This document shows positions 34,417-45,393 of a DNA stretch of 64,000 nt, in pieces. This DNA comes from Deltaproteobacteria bacterium. GTDB taxonomy: Bacteria > Desulfobacterota > GWC2-55-46. The stretch's first letter is position 1; each line of letters opens with the position of its first letter. Under the pieces are notes generated by a model that did not search any database, was not told where the DNA came from, and worked only from the letters and a program-made list of their open reading frames with translations. The stretch covers positions 700,326 through 764,325 of the forward strand of contig JACOUO010000011.1 in the NCBI GenBank assembly GCA_016177845.1, written 5' to 3'. Position numbers and translations under genes: made by a program.

Positions 34417-35858
34417 GCAAGCCTCCCTGCGGCAGACCTGCCCGTCATTATCGTGTTGTAAGCCATTACCAGCATCCCTGTAAAGAAGATGAACCCTCCG
34501 AGAAGCCTCATTACATAATAAGGGTGCATGGCTGCCACAGACTCTGCAAAGGTATAAGTAAGCGAGCCGTCAGGGTTGACAGCTCGCCACATGAGGCCCT
34601 GCATGATGCCTGATATCCACATAGCCACGATATAGACGACAACCCCTATTGTAGCAAGCCAGAAGTGCGCGTTTATGAGCTTAGTGCTGTGCATCTCTGT
34701 TTTGGCGAACACCCTTGGGATCATGTAGTAGAGCGCGCCTATGCTTATCATTGCAACCCACCCCAGGGCTCCGCTGTGGACATGGCCAATGCCCCAGTCC
34801 GTATAATGGGAAAGCGAGTTCACCGCCCTTATCGACATCATGGGCCCTTCGAATGTGGACATGCCGTAGAAGGATATGGCAACTATCATGAACTTAAGTA
34901 TCGGGTCTGTGCGGAGCTTATCCCACGCACCCTTTAATGTCATGATTCCGTTGACCATGCCGCCCCATGACGGTGCGATGAGCATGAGGCTGAATGTCAT
35001 GCCAAGGGTCTGCGTCCAGTCCGGAAGCGCCGTGTAGAGGAGATGGTGCGGCCCCGCCCAGATATACAGGAATACAAGCGTCCAGAAGTGTATGATCGAG
35101 AGCCTGTAGCTGTAGATGGGCAACTGCGCCTGCTTTGGAAGGAAGTAATACATTATCCCCAAAAAGCCCGCTGTGAGAAAAAAACCGACCGCATTATGGC
35201 CGTACCACCACTGGACCATAGCGTCCTGCACCCCAGCGTAGGCAGAATATGACTTTGTCAGGCTTACAGGCAGCTCGAATGAGTTAAAGATGTGCAGCAC
35301 GGCAATGGTAATTATCATGGCCATGAAGAACCAGTTGCCGACATAGATATGTTTTTCCCTTCTCCGCCAGAGAGTAGCGAAGAAGTTAATCCCCAGTATT
35401 ACCCATACTATGGCTATGAGGATGTCTATAGGCCACTCAAGCTCGGCGTACTCCTTGCCGGTAGTAACGCCCAGCGGCAATGTGAGTGCGGCAAGAACAA
35501 TAATAAGCTGCCAGCCCCAGAAGGTTATTGAGGCAAGCGCATCGCTAAAGAGCCTTGTCCTTGTCGTCCTTTGCACCGAGTAGTATATTGAGGCAAAAAG
35601 CACGCAACCGCCGAAGGCAAAGATTACCGCATTCGTGTGCAGCGGTCTTATCCTCCCGAATGAAAGAAAGGGCAGATCGAAATTAAGGGCAGGAAACGCA
35701 AGCTGGGCCGCGGCTATGACCCCGACCAGCATCCCTACTATCCCCCAGACTACTGCCATGATGCAGAACTTTTTTACTACAGCGTCGTTATACCTTGGTA
35801 TTGCCTCTTCCAGCACCCCGACCCTCGCCAGAGGGGGCGCAGCCAGTTCTTCCGCCAT
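34413..35858 (-). CDS. ccoN: cbb3 cytochrome c oxidase catalytic subunit CcoN
   Basis: 481 residues with 12 transmembrane helices. The haem and copper ligands are all seen: IRPLHTNAV (low-spin haem), [11 protein letters not shown] and [12 protein letters not shown] (CuB), and [11 protein letters not shown] (haem b3 and low-spin haem). The C-type cross-linked tyrosine is in LYIWAGPHH. This is a complete proton-pumping, high-affinity oxygen reductase. It starts ccoNOQP. A long non-coding stretch upstream holds a promoter and a possible small RNA or leader. Confidence 0.96.
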   Translation of the reverse strand: MAEELAAPPLARVGVLEEAIPRYNDAVVKKFCIMAVVWGIVGMLVGVIAAAQLAFPALNFDLPFLSFGRIRPLHTNAVIFAFGGCVLFASIYYSVQRTTRTRLFSDALASITFWGWQLIIVLAALTLPLGVTTGKEYAELEWPIDILIAIVWVILGINFFATLWRRREKHIYVGNWFFMAMIITIAVLHIFNSFELPVSLTKSYSAYAGVQDAMVQWWYGHNAVGFFLTAGFLGIMYYFLPKQAQLPIYSYRLSIIHFWTLVFLYIWAGPHHLLYTALPDWTQTLGMTFSLMLIAPSWGGMVNGIMTLKGAWDKLRTDPILKFMIVAISFYGMSTFEGPMMSIRAVNSLSHYTDWGIGHVHSGALGWVAMISIGALYYMIPRVFAKTEMHSTKLINAHFWLATIGVVVYIVAMWISGIMQGLMWRAVNPDGSLTYTFAESVAAMHPYYVMRLLGGFIFFTGMLVMAYNTIMTGRSAAGRLA

Positions 35859-36202
35859 ACAAAACCTCCTTGATTAAATAATAGTGCTTATCTATGAAAA
35901 ATATCGCGCTTATGCACGACCGGTATTGGCTAAACGAACGCCCGAATAAAGTGTATTAAAAAGACCCTTTTAGTCTTAGTAAATGGTAAAAAAATTGAGG
36001 GTTTTGAAAAATTAAGTTTGGTTGCCTGTGCTCTTTATTCTTCCCCGCATCTTTACACGCTGAGCAAAGCACCTTTTTTTTGGGGAACTCCGTTTACGGC
36101 GTTACGGAGCAAGGCTTACTTGACGCATCCCCATCTGGCAAGGCTCCAGAAAAAATGCTGCAAACTTTTTAATTGAACGCTTCTGTGACAACTAAACTCA
36201 GA

Positions 36203-36321
36203 CAAAAAAACTTCAAATCAGGTTTTTTAGCACATGGGAAAACAGCCTTAGGCGCTACTCCCCTCTTTTATGTGCAGCATCTAAGTTAATTGAAGTTTGG
36301 AGGATTGCATATAGGACAATT
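36203..36321 (-). ncRNA. Candidate small RNA or terminating leader upstream of ccoN
   Basis: From a TTGACA-17-TAAAAT promoter (start near 36321) the minus-strand transcript would fold into a closing stem AAACTTCAA/TTGAAGTTT (36290-36298 with 36208-36216), enclosing a second stem GCACAT/ATGTGC and an inner GGGGA/TTCCC helix. Seven T follow the closing stem, as in an intrinsic terminator. It may be an independent RNA of about 118 nt or a leader controlling ccoNOQP. I do not recognise it as a known family. Confidence 0.45.
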
Positions 36322-36327
36322 TGGATG

Positions 36328-36356
36328 ATTTTAGTCCTGTATTGGCTTGTTGTCAA
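36328..36356 (-). promoter_or_regulatory. Consensus promoter upstream of ccoN
   Basis: On the minus strand TTGACA (36351-36356), 17-bp spacer, TAAAAT (36328-36333). It lies about 470 bp upstream of the ccoN ATG. Confidence 0.65.
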
Positions 36357-36469
36357 GGGAATTATAAAAAAATGCGCCCTCAATACTTACAGACGAGATT
36401 TTATCCTGCCTGATCAATCCCACCATTGAAATGGCGGGGATTGCCGGTAACTATACATGGATACAGGAG

Positions 36470-39157
36470 TTATCCCTGTTTTCCCTTAAGATATGCCGAT
36501 GCCTGACCGTAAATGGCGGCGCACACCTGTTCCGGGACAAGTTGGACGATACGCTCTAACGCGGCGGTCACTTTCTCCTTCAAGTCAGGCTTTAAACTGC
36601 GCACATGCTGAAAGGTATTCAATAGGCGCCCTGCAGTGGTCGCATTTATAGGCGCAAGGTTTATAACCGTATCAGCGGCCCACTCTATTCCCCTGTCAGT
36701 CCAGATGACCTTATTGTTGGAGGCCATTGTCAAAAACAGCGCCCTGCACCATGTAGGCTGCGTGATGTCAAAGGTTACGCGGGCCCTCTCGCCCTCTATC
36801 ATCTCAAAGACATCCTCTCTTGTCCCGCTTGATATCACGCGAAGATAATTGGCATAACCGCTGATATGCTGATGCCAATTTTCGTAAACTTTTTCAAGAA
36901 CAGCTCTGCGGGACGGCTCGGTTGAACGATTAAGGACAGTAAGCGCAGCTACCCTTTCGCTTGCTGTAGCAGCCGTATGAAAACAATCAAGGATAAGCCG
37001 ATGGCTGTCCTTGGAATCGTCAATAGCAATAAGCTCCAGCAATACATTCTTCAGCATCCGTTCCTCTAACCCATCCCGCGGGGACTTGCCTTTTGCCGCA
37101 TAGGAACCGATCTTCTTAAATTCACTGAGAAGCTCATCTCTGTATCTCGCGTTTACGGCTGACATAAGCTTCTCTCGTGCGAGAACCAGTTCCCGGTACC
37201 ATGTAGCATAACCGCGGTCAAGGGGCTGCTCATCGATGCGCAGGTAATACGCCTTCAGCGATGAGGGAATACCTTTGTCTAAAAGGAAAACGCCATATAA
37301 ATCAAGCCATTCCCCGCTTATGGCAGAGTCGGGTTTCTCAAGGAGTTTTACCCGTTCCATGTCAGTGAGCTTGCGCATCGCGTCTACCCGATTATAGGCG
37401 TTTGGGTCAAGGCGTGTCTGCAGAGCCAGAGTTTTAGCGTCTATGTTTGCATGCTGAAAAGTGCCGTAAAAAGAACAGTCGCGGTTCATGGAGGCGAAAG
37501 CAGGTGGTTCCGACAGATTTTCAAAAACAAGTTCGGCTTCGTAATCCTTAAGCGTAAAGACCTTTTGCGTCCCCTTGATATCCTGCCCCTGTTTATCTAC
37601 AAGTGCAACGCTGACAGGCAGCATAAAAGGCCTTTTGCCTTGTTCCCGCTCCTGTCGAAAATGTATGCGATAGCGTCCTTTTTCGTATTCGGTGGCCGCA
37701 TGCACTTTCGGATACCCTATCCTGTAGAGCCATTCGCTCTTGAACTGCTCAAGGGAGATTCCCGAGACTTCTTCAAAACACCTGAAGAACTGGTCTGTAT
37801 TAGCGTTTCCTGAACGGTAGCGGTTGAAGTACAATATCTTTCCTGCCTTGAAAGCCTCGGCGCCGATAAGGAGGCGCAGCATCCTTATAACCTCAGCCGC
37901 CTTTACATATGTCACACCGTCTATCAATTCTTCGGGGTCATTGAAACCTTCCCTGACAATGCGCCCGAAATGTCCGGCATCTTCTATCGTCAAAGGGCCG
38001 AGCAGAGGGGCCCTGATGGAGTCAACCTGATAGAGCCTTACAAAGGCAGGGTCAAAGAGGTCAGCCATGAACTGCCTTTCCACATCGACCGTATAGGCCT
38101 CATTCAGCCAGACATCAAAAGGTGTTTCCATGGTGGTTTCGCTTCCGCACTGGTTATGTTCAAATTCATGTACAATTACCGCGTGGGCATACAAAAGTAT
38201 GGTATCAAGCGTGTGCTCTGTTATCAGAGCGGCATCAGTCACTATGGTCGTATTCCCAAGGTTTTCCATGCCGCCGAAATTTGATTTCGCCATGCAGATG
38301 GTGCGGTAGGTATCAAACCCATATTCATAGTCCTGCGTCTTTTGAACCCAGAGCACAGATTCCTTAAGTATTGCCATGGGTATGCGGGCATCTTCCTTTG
38401 AGCCTGGCGGTACCAGATATTCGAGCCTGACTGTGCGGCCTGACGGATAGGTGACATCATCCGTAAGGGTATCCCATGTGCCGGCACAGACAAAGAAAAG
38501 ATAGGGAGCCATTGGCACCGGGTTTTCATAGGTGATGACCTGCCTCTTAGGGTCGCCTGCCTTGGGCACAGGCTTGCCATGAGGGTTAAGGCTGCGGTTG
38601 ATGTTCCCATTGCTTATCAGATGCGTGTAGGCCATGTCAGCTTCAATGGTGGTCGTCATAGTGCATTTGGCGCGGCAATCGTCAAAGATGGGCATGATGC
38701 GCTGAAACCCCCATTGCTGGCACTGTGAGATGAACTGCTGCGGGGCCCCCGGAGGGGCCGTGTCTTTATATATACCCTCAAATATATGGTCAGACGGGAA
38801 GCACCGGGTAGATATCCTCACAAAAAATCTCTCGCCTGAATTTATCTCCCGGGGCAGTTTTATAATGAGCTTGGCTTTTTCATTGAGGTATTCAAAGGCC
38901 AATGCAATGCCTTGATTATTATCTGAAGGGCCATCGCACCACTGCACCTTATCTATCTCAAGGTCTTTGGCGTCGAGCTGTATCTCATTGATGCTTTTCA
39001 CCGCAGTCATCTGAAGGCAGTTGCGGGCCTCGACCTTATCTCCGTGGAAATTGAGGTATATTGTCAGATGTTCGAGCCTTACCGGAAGCTCTCCGAAGTC
39101 ATGCCATTCATATTTAAACTTTCGAGCGGGTGTCCTATTTTCAGTATTTATTTCCAC
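36470..39157 (-). CDS. pepN: M1 family zinc aminopeptidase (PepN-like)
   Basis: About 895 residues. The zinc site HEFEHNQCGSETTMETPFD...NEAYT (HExxH then the downstream glutamate) and the exopeptidase motif FGGMENLGNTTIVT are intact, and the C-terminal ARM-like domain with DPNAYNRVDAMRKLTD matches alanyl aminopeptidase. The GTG at 39157 is chosen because GGGAGGA precedes it; an upstream in-frame ATG at 39193 has no clear ribosome-binding site. It is cytosolic and removes N-terminal residues from peptides. Strand and position suggest a monocistronic gene. Confidence 0.88.
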   Translation of the reverse strand: MEINTENRTPARKFKYEWHDFGELPVRLEHLTIYLNFHGDKVEARNCLQMTAVKSINEIQLDAKDLEIDKVQWCDGPSDNNQGIALAFEYLNEKAKLIIKLPREINSGERFFVRISTRCFPSDHIFEGIYKDTAPPGAPQQFISQCQQWGFQRIMPIFDDCRAKCTMTTTIEADMAYTHLISNGNINRSLNPHGKPVPKAGDPKRQVITYENPVPMAPYLFFVCAGTWDTLTDDVTYPSGRTVRLEYLVPPGSKEDARIPMAILKESVLWVQKTQDYEYGFDTYRTICMAKSNFGGMENLGNTTIVTDAALITEHTLDTILLYAHAVIVHEFEHNQCGSETTMETPFDVWLNEAYTVDVERQFMADLFDPAFVRLYQVDSIRAPLLGPLTIEDAGHFGRIVREGFNDPEELIDGVTYVKAAEVIRMLRLLIGAEAFKAGKILYFNRYRSGNANTDQFFRCFEEVSGISLEQFKSEWLYRIGYPKVHAATEYEKGRYRIHFRQEREQGKRPFMLPVSVALVDKQGQDIKGTQKVFTLKDYEAELVFENLSEPPAFASMNRDCSFYGTFQHANIDAKTLALQTRLDPNAYNRVDAMRKLTDMERVKLLEKPDSAISGEWLDLYGVFLLDKGIPSSLKAYYLRIDEQPLDRGYATWYRELVLAREKLMSAVNARYRDELLSEFKKIGSYAAKGKSPRDGLEERMLKNVLLELIAIDDSKDSHRLILDCFHTAATASERVAALTVLNRSTEPSRRAVLEKVYENWHQHISGYANYLRVISSGTREDVFEMIEGERARVTFDITQPTWCRALFLTMASNNKVIWTDRGIEWAADTVINLAPINATTAGRLLNTFQHVRSLKPDLKEKVTAALERIVQLVPEQVCAAIYGQASAYLKGKQG

Positions 39158-39260
39158 AGTTATAATGTCCTCCCAAAGGCCGCCCTGAATCATGCCAGCC
39201 TGAATATTATTTATTATACACGATTAAGGGAAACGGAGCGGCCCGTATGGCGCAAAACCC

Positions 39261-39300
39261 TAAAAAGCAAAAGGGCTGATTTCTTGCGAAATCAGCCCTT
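39261..39300 (-). terminator. Intrinsic terminator of the tRNA-Val/tRNA-Asp unit
   Basis: Perfect 13-bp stem AAGGGCTGATTTC/GAAATCAGCCCTT with four-base loop, then TTGCTTTTT on the minus strand, directly after tRNA-Asp. Confidence 0.9.
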
Positions 39301-39307
39301 GGATGTC

Positions 39308-39384
39308 TGGCGGGGCCGACGGGACTCGAACCCGCGCCCTCTGGCTTGACAGGCCAGCGTTATAACCGACTTAACTACGGCCCC
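39308..39384 (-). tRNA. tRNA-Asp (GTC)
   Basis: Minus strand, 77 nt including an encoded CCA. Acceptor GGGGCCG/CGGCCCC, anticodon stem CTGGC/GCCAG with loop CTGTCAA, T-arm GGGTTCGAGTCCC, discriminator G. All arms pair well. Confidence 0.95.
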
Positions 39385-39400
39385 CTATGGAAAGGAAAAA

Positions 39401-39476
39401 TGGTAGGCGGAACAGGGCTCGAACCTGTGACCCCAGCCTTGTAAGGGCTGTGCTCTACCAACTGAGCTACCCGCCC
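39401..39476 (-). tRNA. tRNA-Val (TAC)
   Basis: Minus strand, 76 nt with encoded CCA. Acceptor GGGCGGG/TCCGCCT with two G.T pairs, D-arm GCTCAGTTGGTAGAGC, anticodon loop CTTACAA, T-arm CAGGTTCGAGCCCTG. It lies 16 bp before tRNA-Asp on the same transcript. Confidence 0.95.
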
Positions 39477-39517
39477 ATTTTACCTTACTCTTCTTTTCTG
39501 CCGCTTTAAGGCGCTCA

Positions 39518-39550
39518 GGAAAAGAAACCCCGCCTTAGTGTCTGACGGGG
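39518..39550 (-). terminator. Probable terminator of lon
   Basis: CCCCG/CGGGG stem (39528-39532 with 39546-39550) followed on the minus strand by TTTCTTTTC, about 70 bp after the lon stop. The stem is short, so confidence is moderate. Confidence 0.5.
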
Positions 39551-39619
39551 ATTCAATTATTTATCAATATTCACAGCCGATGTCAAGAAAAAAGCTGAAA
39601 ATATGATTTATTTTTTGTA

Positions 39620-42022
39620 TTAATGCCTGATTACTTCGCTCTCAACAACGGGTGAGGGCACCTGATTTTCGAAGTTGGCCTTTATTTCCTTGAATATCTC
39701 TTCCCTGCCTTTGACATTCAAAGCCTGCACAAGCACCTGGTCCATGTGTTCGACCAGATAAGGCTTTACCTTGGAGAGTATCTGAGGCGGTATTTCCTTA
39801 AGGTCCTTCTCATTCTCCTTGGGGACAAGCACCTTGGGAATGCCTGCCCTGTGGGCCGCAAGCATCTTCTCTTTAAGGCCGCCTATGGGAAGCACCTTGC
39901 CCCTCAAGGTAATCTCGCCTGTCATGGCCACATCCTTGCGTACAGGTATCTTAAGGAGGGCTGAGCCGATTGCCGTAGCCATTGTGATGCCTGCTGACGG
40001 GCCGTCCTTGGGGATGGCGCCTTCGGGCACATGGATATGTATATCAAGCTGCTGATAAAAGTCCTTCTCAAGGCCGAGCTCTCCGGCGCGGCTTCTGATG
40101 TAAGTCATGGCCGCCTGCGCTGACTCCTGCATTACATCTCCAAGCTTACCCGTGATGATGAGCTTGCCTTTGCCCGGCACAAGAGCTACTTCTATTCCGA
40201 GAAGCTCTCCGCCTGCCTCTGTCCATGCAAGTCCTGTCGCAACGCCGATTTCATCTGTTGCTTCGATTGTGCCGTAACGGTACTGTGCAACTCCGAGGTA
40301 CTTGGAAAGGCTCCTTACCGTAACGGAAACCTTTGTGTCCCTGCCCTTCTTGAGTATTTCCTTGGCTGCCTTTCTGCAAACGGTAGCAACCTGCCTTTCA
40401 AGGTTCCTGACCCCTGCCTCTTTTGTATACTTCCTGATGACGGCAAGGATCGTGGCGTTACTCAGGTCAAGATTGGCGTCCGTAAGGCCGTGCATCTTAA
40501 GCTGCTTGGGAAGCAGGAAGTTCTTTAATATGTGGAGCTTCTCAAGCTCGGTATAACCGGGTATCCTTATTATCTCCATCCTGTCGAGGAGCGGATAAGG
40601 TATGCCCTGTATCGAGTTAGCCGTTGTAATGAACATTATCTTGGAAAGGTCATAATCGCAATCAAGATAATGGTCGCTGAATGTATGGTTCTGCTCAGGG
40701 TCAAGGACCTCAAGAAGCGCTGAAGCCGGATCTCCCCTGAAGTCGTGGCTCATCTTGTCGACCTCGTCAAGGAGAAAGACTGGGTTATTAGAGCCGGCCT
40801 TCTTAAGCGACTGGATTATCTTGCCCGGCATTGAGCCTATATAGGTCCTTCTGTGGCCCCTTATCTCAGCTTCATCTTTAACGCCGCCCAGTGACAGACG
40901 GACAAAGTTCCTGCCTGTTGCCTTGGCAATGGATTTTGCAAGTGAAGTCTTACCAACGCCCGGAGGGCCTACAAGGCACAGTATCGGGCCTTTCATCTCA
41001 TCGACAAGGCCTCTTACCGCAAGATACTCAAGTATCCTTTCCTTTACGGTCTTAAGGCCGTAATGGTCAGCCTCAAGCACATCCTCGGCGCCTGAGATAT
41101 CGATCTTCTCATCGGTCATGTGGTCCCACGGAAGCCCCACAAGCCAGTCTATATAGTTCCTGGAGACGGTTGCCTCGGCTGACATTGGAGACATAAGCTT
41201 AAGCTTCTTTATCTCCTGCTTGGCCTTGCGCGTGGCCTCCTTGGACATCTTCTTGGTCTTTATCTTCTCCTCAAACTCCTGTATCTCAGACTTGAACTCG
41301 TCTTTTTCGCCGAGTTCCTTCTGGATAGCCTTCATCTGCTCGCTTAAGTAGTACTCCTTCTGGGTCTTCTCCATCTGGCGTTTGACCCTCTGGCGTATCT
41401 TCTGCTCTACTTCAAGTATCTCGATCTCGCTCTCCATGATGCTGTAGAGCCTCTCAAGCCTCTTTGTAGGGCTCGATATTGTAAGGAGCGCCTGCTTGTC
41501 CTCAAGCTTGATGGTAAGGTGCGAGGCAATCGTGTCCGCAAGCCTGCTCGGGTCTTCAATGGAAGACACGCTCATTATCATCTCAGGCGGGACACGCTTG
41601 TTAAACTTCACATAAGACTCAAATGACTTAACGACAGAGCGAAGGAGCGCCTCTGTCTCTACCGTCTCATCCGTTAATTCATCAATCTCCTCGACATTGA
41701 CCATGAAGCATTCGTCTTCGGAGACAAACTCTTTTATACGTGCCCTTCTCTTGCCCTCGACAAGGACCTTAACCGTCCCGTCCGGGAGCCTAAGTAGCTG
41801 CAGAATCGTGCCGAGAGTTCCTACTTCATATATATCATCCTGGCCCGGCTCTTCTGTCTTTGCCTTTTTCTGGGCTGCAAGAAGAATGGATTTATCGTTA
41901 CCCATCGCGTGCTCAAGGGCCTTTATGGACTTCTCCCTTCCCACAAAAAGGGGCACTACCATATAAGGGAATATTATGATATCTCTTAACGGTATTAATG
42001 GGATTACCATCTTGTTTTTCAA
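39620..42022 (-). CDS. lon: ATP-dependent Lon protease
   Basis: About 800 residues: N-terminal substrate domain, AAA+ module with Walker [14 protein letters not shown] and Walker [11 protein letters not shown], and the Ser-Lys protease domain with catalytic serine in [15 protein letters not shown] and lysine in [16 protein letters not shown]. The TTG at 42022 is chosen because AAAGGGAGG lies 7 nt before it; the longer frame starting at 42061 adds residues unlike Lon. It degrades damaged and regulatory proteins. It follows clpX in the tig-clpP-clpX-lon order. Confidence 0.95.
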   Translation of the reverse strand: MKNKMVIPLIPLRDIIIFPYMVVPLFVGREKSIKALEHAMGNDKSILLAAQKKAKTEEPGQDDIYEVGTLGTILQLLRLPDGTVKVLVEGKRRARIKEFVSEDECFMVNVEEIDELTDETVETEALLRSVVKSFESYVKFNKRVPPEMIMSVSSIEDPSRLADTIASHLTIKLEDKQALLTISSPTKRLERLYSIMESEIEILEVEQKIRQRVKRQMEKTQKEYYLSEQMKAIQKELGEKDEFKSEIQEFEEKIKTKKMSKEATRKAKQEIKKLKLMSPMSAEATVSRNYIDWLVGLPWDHMTDEKIDISGAEDVLEADHYGLKTVKERILEYLAVRGLVDEMKGPILCLVGPPGVGKTSLAKSIAKATGRNFVRLSLGGVKDEAEIRGHRRTYIGSMPGKIIQSLKKAGSNNPVFLLDEVDKMSHDFRGDPASALLEVLDPEQNHTFSDHYLDCDYDLSKIMFITTANSIQGIPYPLLDRMEIIRIPGYTELEKLHILKNFLLPKQLKMHGLTDANLDLSNATILAVIRKYTKEAGVRNLERQVATVCRKAAKEILKKGRDTKVSVTVRSLSKYLGVAQYRYGTIEATDEIGVATGLAWTEAGGELLGIEVALVPGKGKLIITGKLGDVMQESAQAAMTYIRSRAGELGLEKDFYQQLDIHIHVPEGAIPKDGPSAGITMATAIGSALLKIPVRKDVAMTGEITLRGKVLPIGGLKEKMLAAHRAGIPKVLVPKENEKDLKEIPPQILSKVKPYLVEHMDQVLVQALNVKGREEIFKEIKANFENQVPSPVVESEVIRH

Positions 42023-42092
42023 ATCTCTTCCTCCCTTTAATCCTGAAAAAAACGAGTACATTTAATTTGTCCGTTTTTTATAATGCTATCCG

Positions 42093-43346
42093 TTAAGCTG
42101 TCTCCGCCCGATTGCCGTACACAATGATAGGCTTGGCTTTATCAAGGATGACATCTTCGTTGATGATGCATTCTTTTATATTTGTCTGTGAAGGCAGCTC
42201 GTACATCGTATCGAGCATGACATTTTCAAGGATGGCCCTTAAGCCCCTTGCGCCTGCCTTCCTTCTCATTGACTCTCTGGCTACCGCTGAAAGGGCGCCG
42301 TCCGTGAATTTGAGCTTTACGTTCTCAAATTCAAAGAGCTTCTGGTACTGCTTGATTATCGCGTTCTTGGGCTCGTTGAGAATCCTTACAAGGTCTTTCT
42401 CACTGAGCTCGTCAAGTACGGCGACTACAGGCAGCCTGCCCATGAACTCGGGGATAAGGCCGTATCTCAGGAAGTCCTGCGGTTCGACCTCGTGCATGAG
42501 CTTGGCAAGGTTTGTCGGGTCGATTGCCTTTTTCTCCTCGGCATTGAAACCGACCGACCTCTTGCCTATCCTCTGGGATACTATGGTGTCAAGCCCTGTA
42601 AAGGCTCCGCCGCATATAAAGAGTATGTTTGAGGTATCTACCTGCAAGAACTCCTGCTGCGGGTGCTTGCGCCCGCCCTTGGGCGGCACATTTGCCACAG
42701 TACCTTCGATTATCTTAAGGAGAGCCTGCTGCACTCCCTCACCCGATACGTCACGGGTGATGGAGGGGCTGTCGCTCTTCCTTGATATCTTGTCAATTTC
42801 ATCAATATAGACTATGCCTTTCTGGCACCTTTCGATGTCATACTCGGCGTTCTGCAGTAAACTTAAGATAATATTTTCTACATCCTCGCCGACATAGCCT
42901 GCCTCGGTAAGCGTGGTGGCGTCAGCAATCGTGAACGGGACATTGAGTATCTTGGCAAGAGTCTGAGCGAGAAGGGTCTTGCCTGAGCCTGTGGGGCCCA
43001 CAAGGAGGATGTTGCTCTTCTGGAGCTCGACATTGCCGAGGGCTATTTTACCCTCAATCCTCTTGTAATGGTTGTGCACAGCTACAGAGAGCACCTTCTT
43101 GGCGTGGTCCTGCCCTATCACATACTCATCAAGGACCTTTTTTATCTCGGTCGGCTTGGGTATCGTATGTTCACGCTTCTTGAACTCTTCCTTTTCATAC
43201 TCTTCCGCGATGATATCGTTACAGAGCTCAATGCACTCGTCACAGATATACACCATCGGTCCGGCCACGAGCTTACGAACCTCATCCTGCCCCTTACTGC
43301 AAAACGAACAGGTTAAATAACTCCCGCCTTTTTTGTTTACTGACAT
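42093..43346 (-). CDS. clpX: ClpX ATPase subunit of the ClpXP protease
   Basis: 417 residues. N-terminal C4 zinc-binding domain (CSFCSKG...CDECIELC), AAA+ core with Walker [19 protein letters not shown] and Walker [14 protein letters not shown], and the IGF-type ClpP-binding loop replaced by a RIGKRSVGF segment. The sensor-2 region [13 protein letters not shown] is intact. It unfolds tagged substrates into ClpP. It is 91 bp after clpP and 31 bp before lon. Confidence 0.95.
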   Translation of the reverse strand: MSVNKKGGSYLTCSFCSKGQDEVRKLVAGPMVYICDECIELCNDIIAEEYEKEEFKKREHTIPKPTEIKKVLDEYVIGQDHAKKVLSVAVHNHYKRIEGKIALGNVELQKSNILLVGPTGSGKTLLAQTLAKILNVPFTIADATTLTEAGYVGEDVENIILSLLQNAEYDIERCQKGIVYIDEIDKISRKSDSPSITRDVSGEGVQQALLKIIEGTVANVPPKGGRKHPQQEFLQVDTSNILFICGGAFTGLDTIVSQRIGKRSVGFNAEEKKAIDPTNLAKLMHEVEPQDFLRYGLIPEFMGRLPVVAVLDELSEKDLVRILNEPKNAIIKQYQKLFEFENVKLKFTDGALSAVARESMRRKAGARGLRAILENVMLDTMYELPSQTNIKECIINEDVILDKAKPIIVYGNRAETA

Positions 43347-43437
43347 CTTTTTCCTCCGGCTTTTGCTCGTCCGCCAAGATGCGTTCTATTTTCAAAATCA
43401 TCAGGGCAGTCCCAAGGCCTTCTTTTTTTCTTATATA

Positions 43438-44046
43438 TTACCTTGGCTTGAGTGAGTCTGTAGCAACTCTCTTTTCTATGACCTTATCAATTATACCATA
43501 CTCCCTTGCCTGTTGCCCAGACATAAAAAAGTCCCTTTCAGTGTCCCTGTGGACTTTTTCGATGGGCTGGCCGGTGTGCTTCCCCATGATATTTGCCAGC
43601 TCTTCCCTGACCCTTAAAATCTCCTTGGCCTGGATGTCGATATCGGTGGCCTGGCCCTGCGCTCCGCCAAGGGGCTGGTGGATGAGTATCCTTGAATTCG
43701 GAAGCGCGAATCTCTTTCCCGCGGCACCTCCCGCAAGGAGCAGCGCCCCCATGCTTGCGGCCTGCCCGATGCAGATTGTAGAGACATCAGGCTTTACATA
43801 CTGCATTGTATCATAAATCGCGAGGCCTGCGGTAACAAGCCCGCCCGGAGAGTTGACATAAAGATGTATATCCTTGTCCGGGTCTTCTGATTCAAGAAAA
43901 AGCAGCTGAGCTACAATAAGATTGGCGACATTATCATCAACAGCCGTTCCAAGGAAGATAATCCTGTCCTTCAGAAGCCTCGAGTAGATGTCGTACGCCC
44001 TCTCCCCGCGGCCTGACTGTTCCACTACCATCGGGACTAATGTCAT
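43438..44046 (-). CDS. clpP: ClpP proteolytic subunit
   Basis: 202 residues. Catalytic serine in [14 protein letters not shown], histidine in [14 protein letters not shown] and aspartate in the [11 protein letters not shown] segment, all as in ClpP. The first 10-14 residues are a propeptide. It forms the barrel used by ClpX. It lies between tig and clpX. Confidence 0.96.
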   Translation of the reverse strand: MTLVPMVVEQSGRGERAYDIYSRLLKDRIIFLGTAVDDNVANLIVAQLLFLESEDPDKDIHLYVNSPGGLVTAGLAIYDTMQYVKPDVSTICIGQAASMGALLLAGGAAGKRFALPNSRILIHQPLGGAQGQATDIDIQAKEILRVREELANIMGKHTGQPIEKVHRDTERDFFMSGQQAREYGIIDKVIEKRVATDSLKPR

Positions 44047-44103
44047 GGGCCCTCCAAAAGGTTAAATTGTTATCAATATTGTATCGGCTGTTCTGCCGCA
44101 ATC

Positions 44104-45393
44104 TTAAGCGGCAGTTTTGCTTGATTCCAGAATTATATCAAAAACCTTCTCGTGCTTCATGCCGTCCTGAATGACCTTGAGAGCGCCTTCCTTCTCTATC
44201 CTGCTCATGAGCGACTCAAAAGGCACATTCCTCTGGGCTGCGAGGACTTTTACAGCTTCCTCTGTCTCTTCCATCGAGACCTGAACATTTTCCTTGAATG
44301 CGAGATGATCGAGGACAACATCTTCCTTGACCTGCCTTATGGCGATATTTGTGTATTTATCCTTAAGGGCATCAGGCGCAAGCTCCCTGTCGCCAGGCTC
44401 GAATACATTACGCTTGATATTCTCGATGACCCTGTTGATGATAACGGAATAATACCTGTTGACAAGCGATTCAGGCACTTCGAACTGATTTTTTTCTATA
44501 AGCTTATCAAGGATGGCGTTTTTCAGCCTTTCCTTTTCCTGTGTTTCCTTTACCTTTGTAAGCTCTTCCTTTACCTTTGCCCTGAGCGCTTCGAGTGAAT
44601 CGCAGCCAACGCCTTTTGCGAACTCTTCATTAATTTCAGGAAGGGTCTTTTCCTTTACTTCCTTAAGAGTAATATGGAAGGTCGCTTCCTTGCCGCCAAG
44701 CCCGCCTTCGCTGTAGTTATCAGGGAACTTTATCAAGGGGTCCCTCTTATCGCCTTTTGAAGCTCCCCTTAAGGATTCATCAAATCCCGGAAGTATTGTC
44801 TTCTCGCCGATGATGATGGGGTAATCATGGGTGTGACTGTTCGGAATCTCTTTGCCGTCAACCTCAGCGTCAAAGTCGACCACTACGAGGTCGCCTTCCT
44901 GCGCCGGGCGGTCAACAACCTTATAATCGACTCTGGCCTCGCGTATCCTCTGGATGCCTTCATCTATATCCTTTTCACTTACTTCAACAGGCTTTTTATC
45001 AAGCTCCATTCCCTTGTAGTCCTGAATATCAAGCTGGGGGTTTACCTCAATCGTTACCGAATATGTAAACTCCTGGCCCTCTTCAACCTTGGGCGTCTTG
45101 ATCTCGACCTTGGGGGCTTCAACGGGCATGAGCTTCTTATCCATAAGGACATTGGGGTATGAAGTCTCGATGAGCTTCTTTGTCACCTCTTCCTGAATAT
45201 GGTCGCCAAACTTCGCCTTAATTATGTTAAGTGGCACAGCGCCTTTCCTGAAGCCTGCGACAGAGGCGTTAGCCTTTAAGGACTGATAAGCTGACTTTAG
45301 TTCGCCTGTTACTGTTTCCGCGGGTAATGTTACATCGACCTTCTTCTTTACGGTGCTTAAATCCTCAACTTCTGCTTTGATGTTCTTCTGCAT
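44104..45393 (-). CDS. tig: Trigger factor
   Basis: 429 residues: ribosome-binding N-domain with GFRKGAVPLNIIKAKFG near residue 47, a PPIase (FKBP-like) domain (about 155-245), and the helical C-terminal chaperone domain. It folds nascent chains at the ribosome exit. The order tig-clpP-clpX-lon is a classic quality-control unit. A tRNA-Leu lies 107 bp upstream on the same strand. Confidence 0.95.
   Translation of the reverse strand: MQKNIKAEVEDLSTVKKKVDVTLPAETVTGELKSAYQSLKANASVAGFRKGAVPLNIIKAKFGDHIQEEVTKKLIETSYPNVLMDKKLMPVEAPKVEIKTPKVEEGQEFTYSVTIEVNPQLDIQDYKGMELDKKPVEVSEKDIDEGIQRIREARVDYKVVDRPAQEGDLVVVDFDAEVDGKEIPNSHTHDYPIIIGEKTILPGFDESLRGASKGDKRDPLIKFPDNYSEGGLGGKEATFHITLKEVKEKTLPEINEEFAKGVGCDSLEALRAKVKEELTKVKETQEKERLKNAILDKLIEKNQFEVPESLVNRYYSVIINRVIENIKRNVFEPGDRELAPDALKDKYTNIAIRQVKEDVVLDHLAFKENVQVSMEETEEAVKVLAAQRNVPFESLMSRIEKEGALKVIQDGMKHEKVFDIILESSKTAA

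Larger units (their letters stand above)
35859..36469. other. 611-bp gene-free region upstream of ccoN
   Basis: No credible protein gene. It holds (i) a consensus minus-strand promoter and a compact foldable transcript ending in a T-run (36203-36356), and (ii) a GC-rich block at about 36080-36150 with nested stems GGGGA/TCCCC and CTCCGT/ACGGAG. No TGAT-N4-ATCA box was found here, unlike the other respiratory module. Confidence 0.5.

Noticed and set aside
36240-36270. yybP-ykoY manganese riboswitch
   Set aside because: Only the short AGGGGAGTAGC core agrees. The second conserved segment and the usual multi-helix aptamer are not visible, so I did not name it so.
39044-39349. 101-codon plus-strand ORF
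   Set aside because: It overlaps the N-terminus of the aminopeptidase, a terminator and tRNA-Asp on the other strand.
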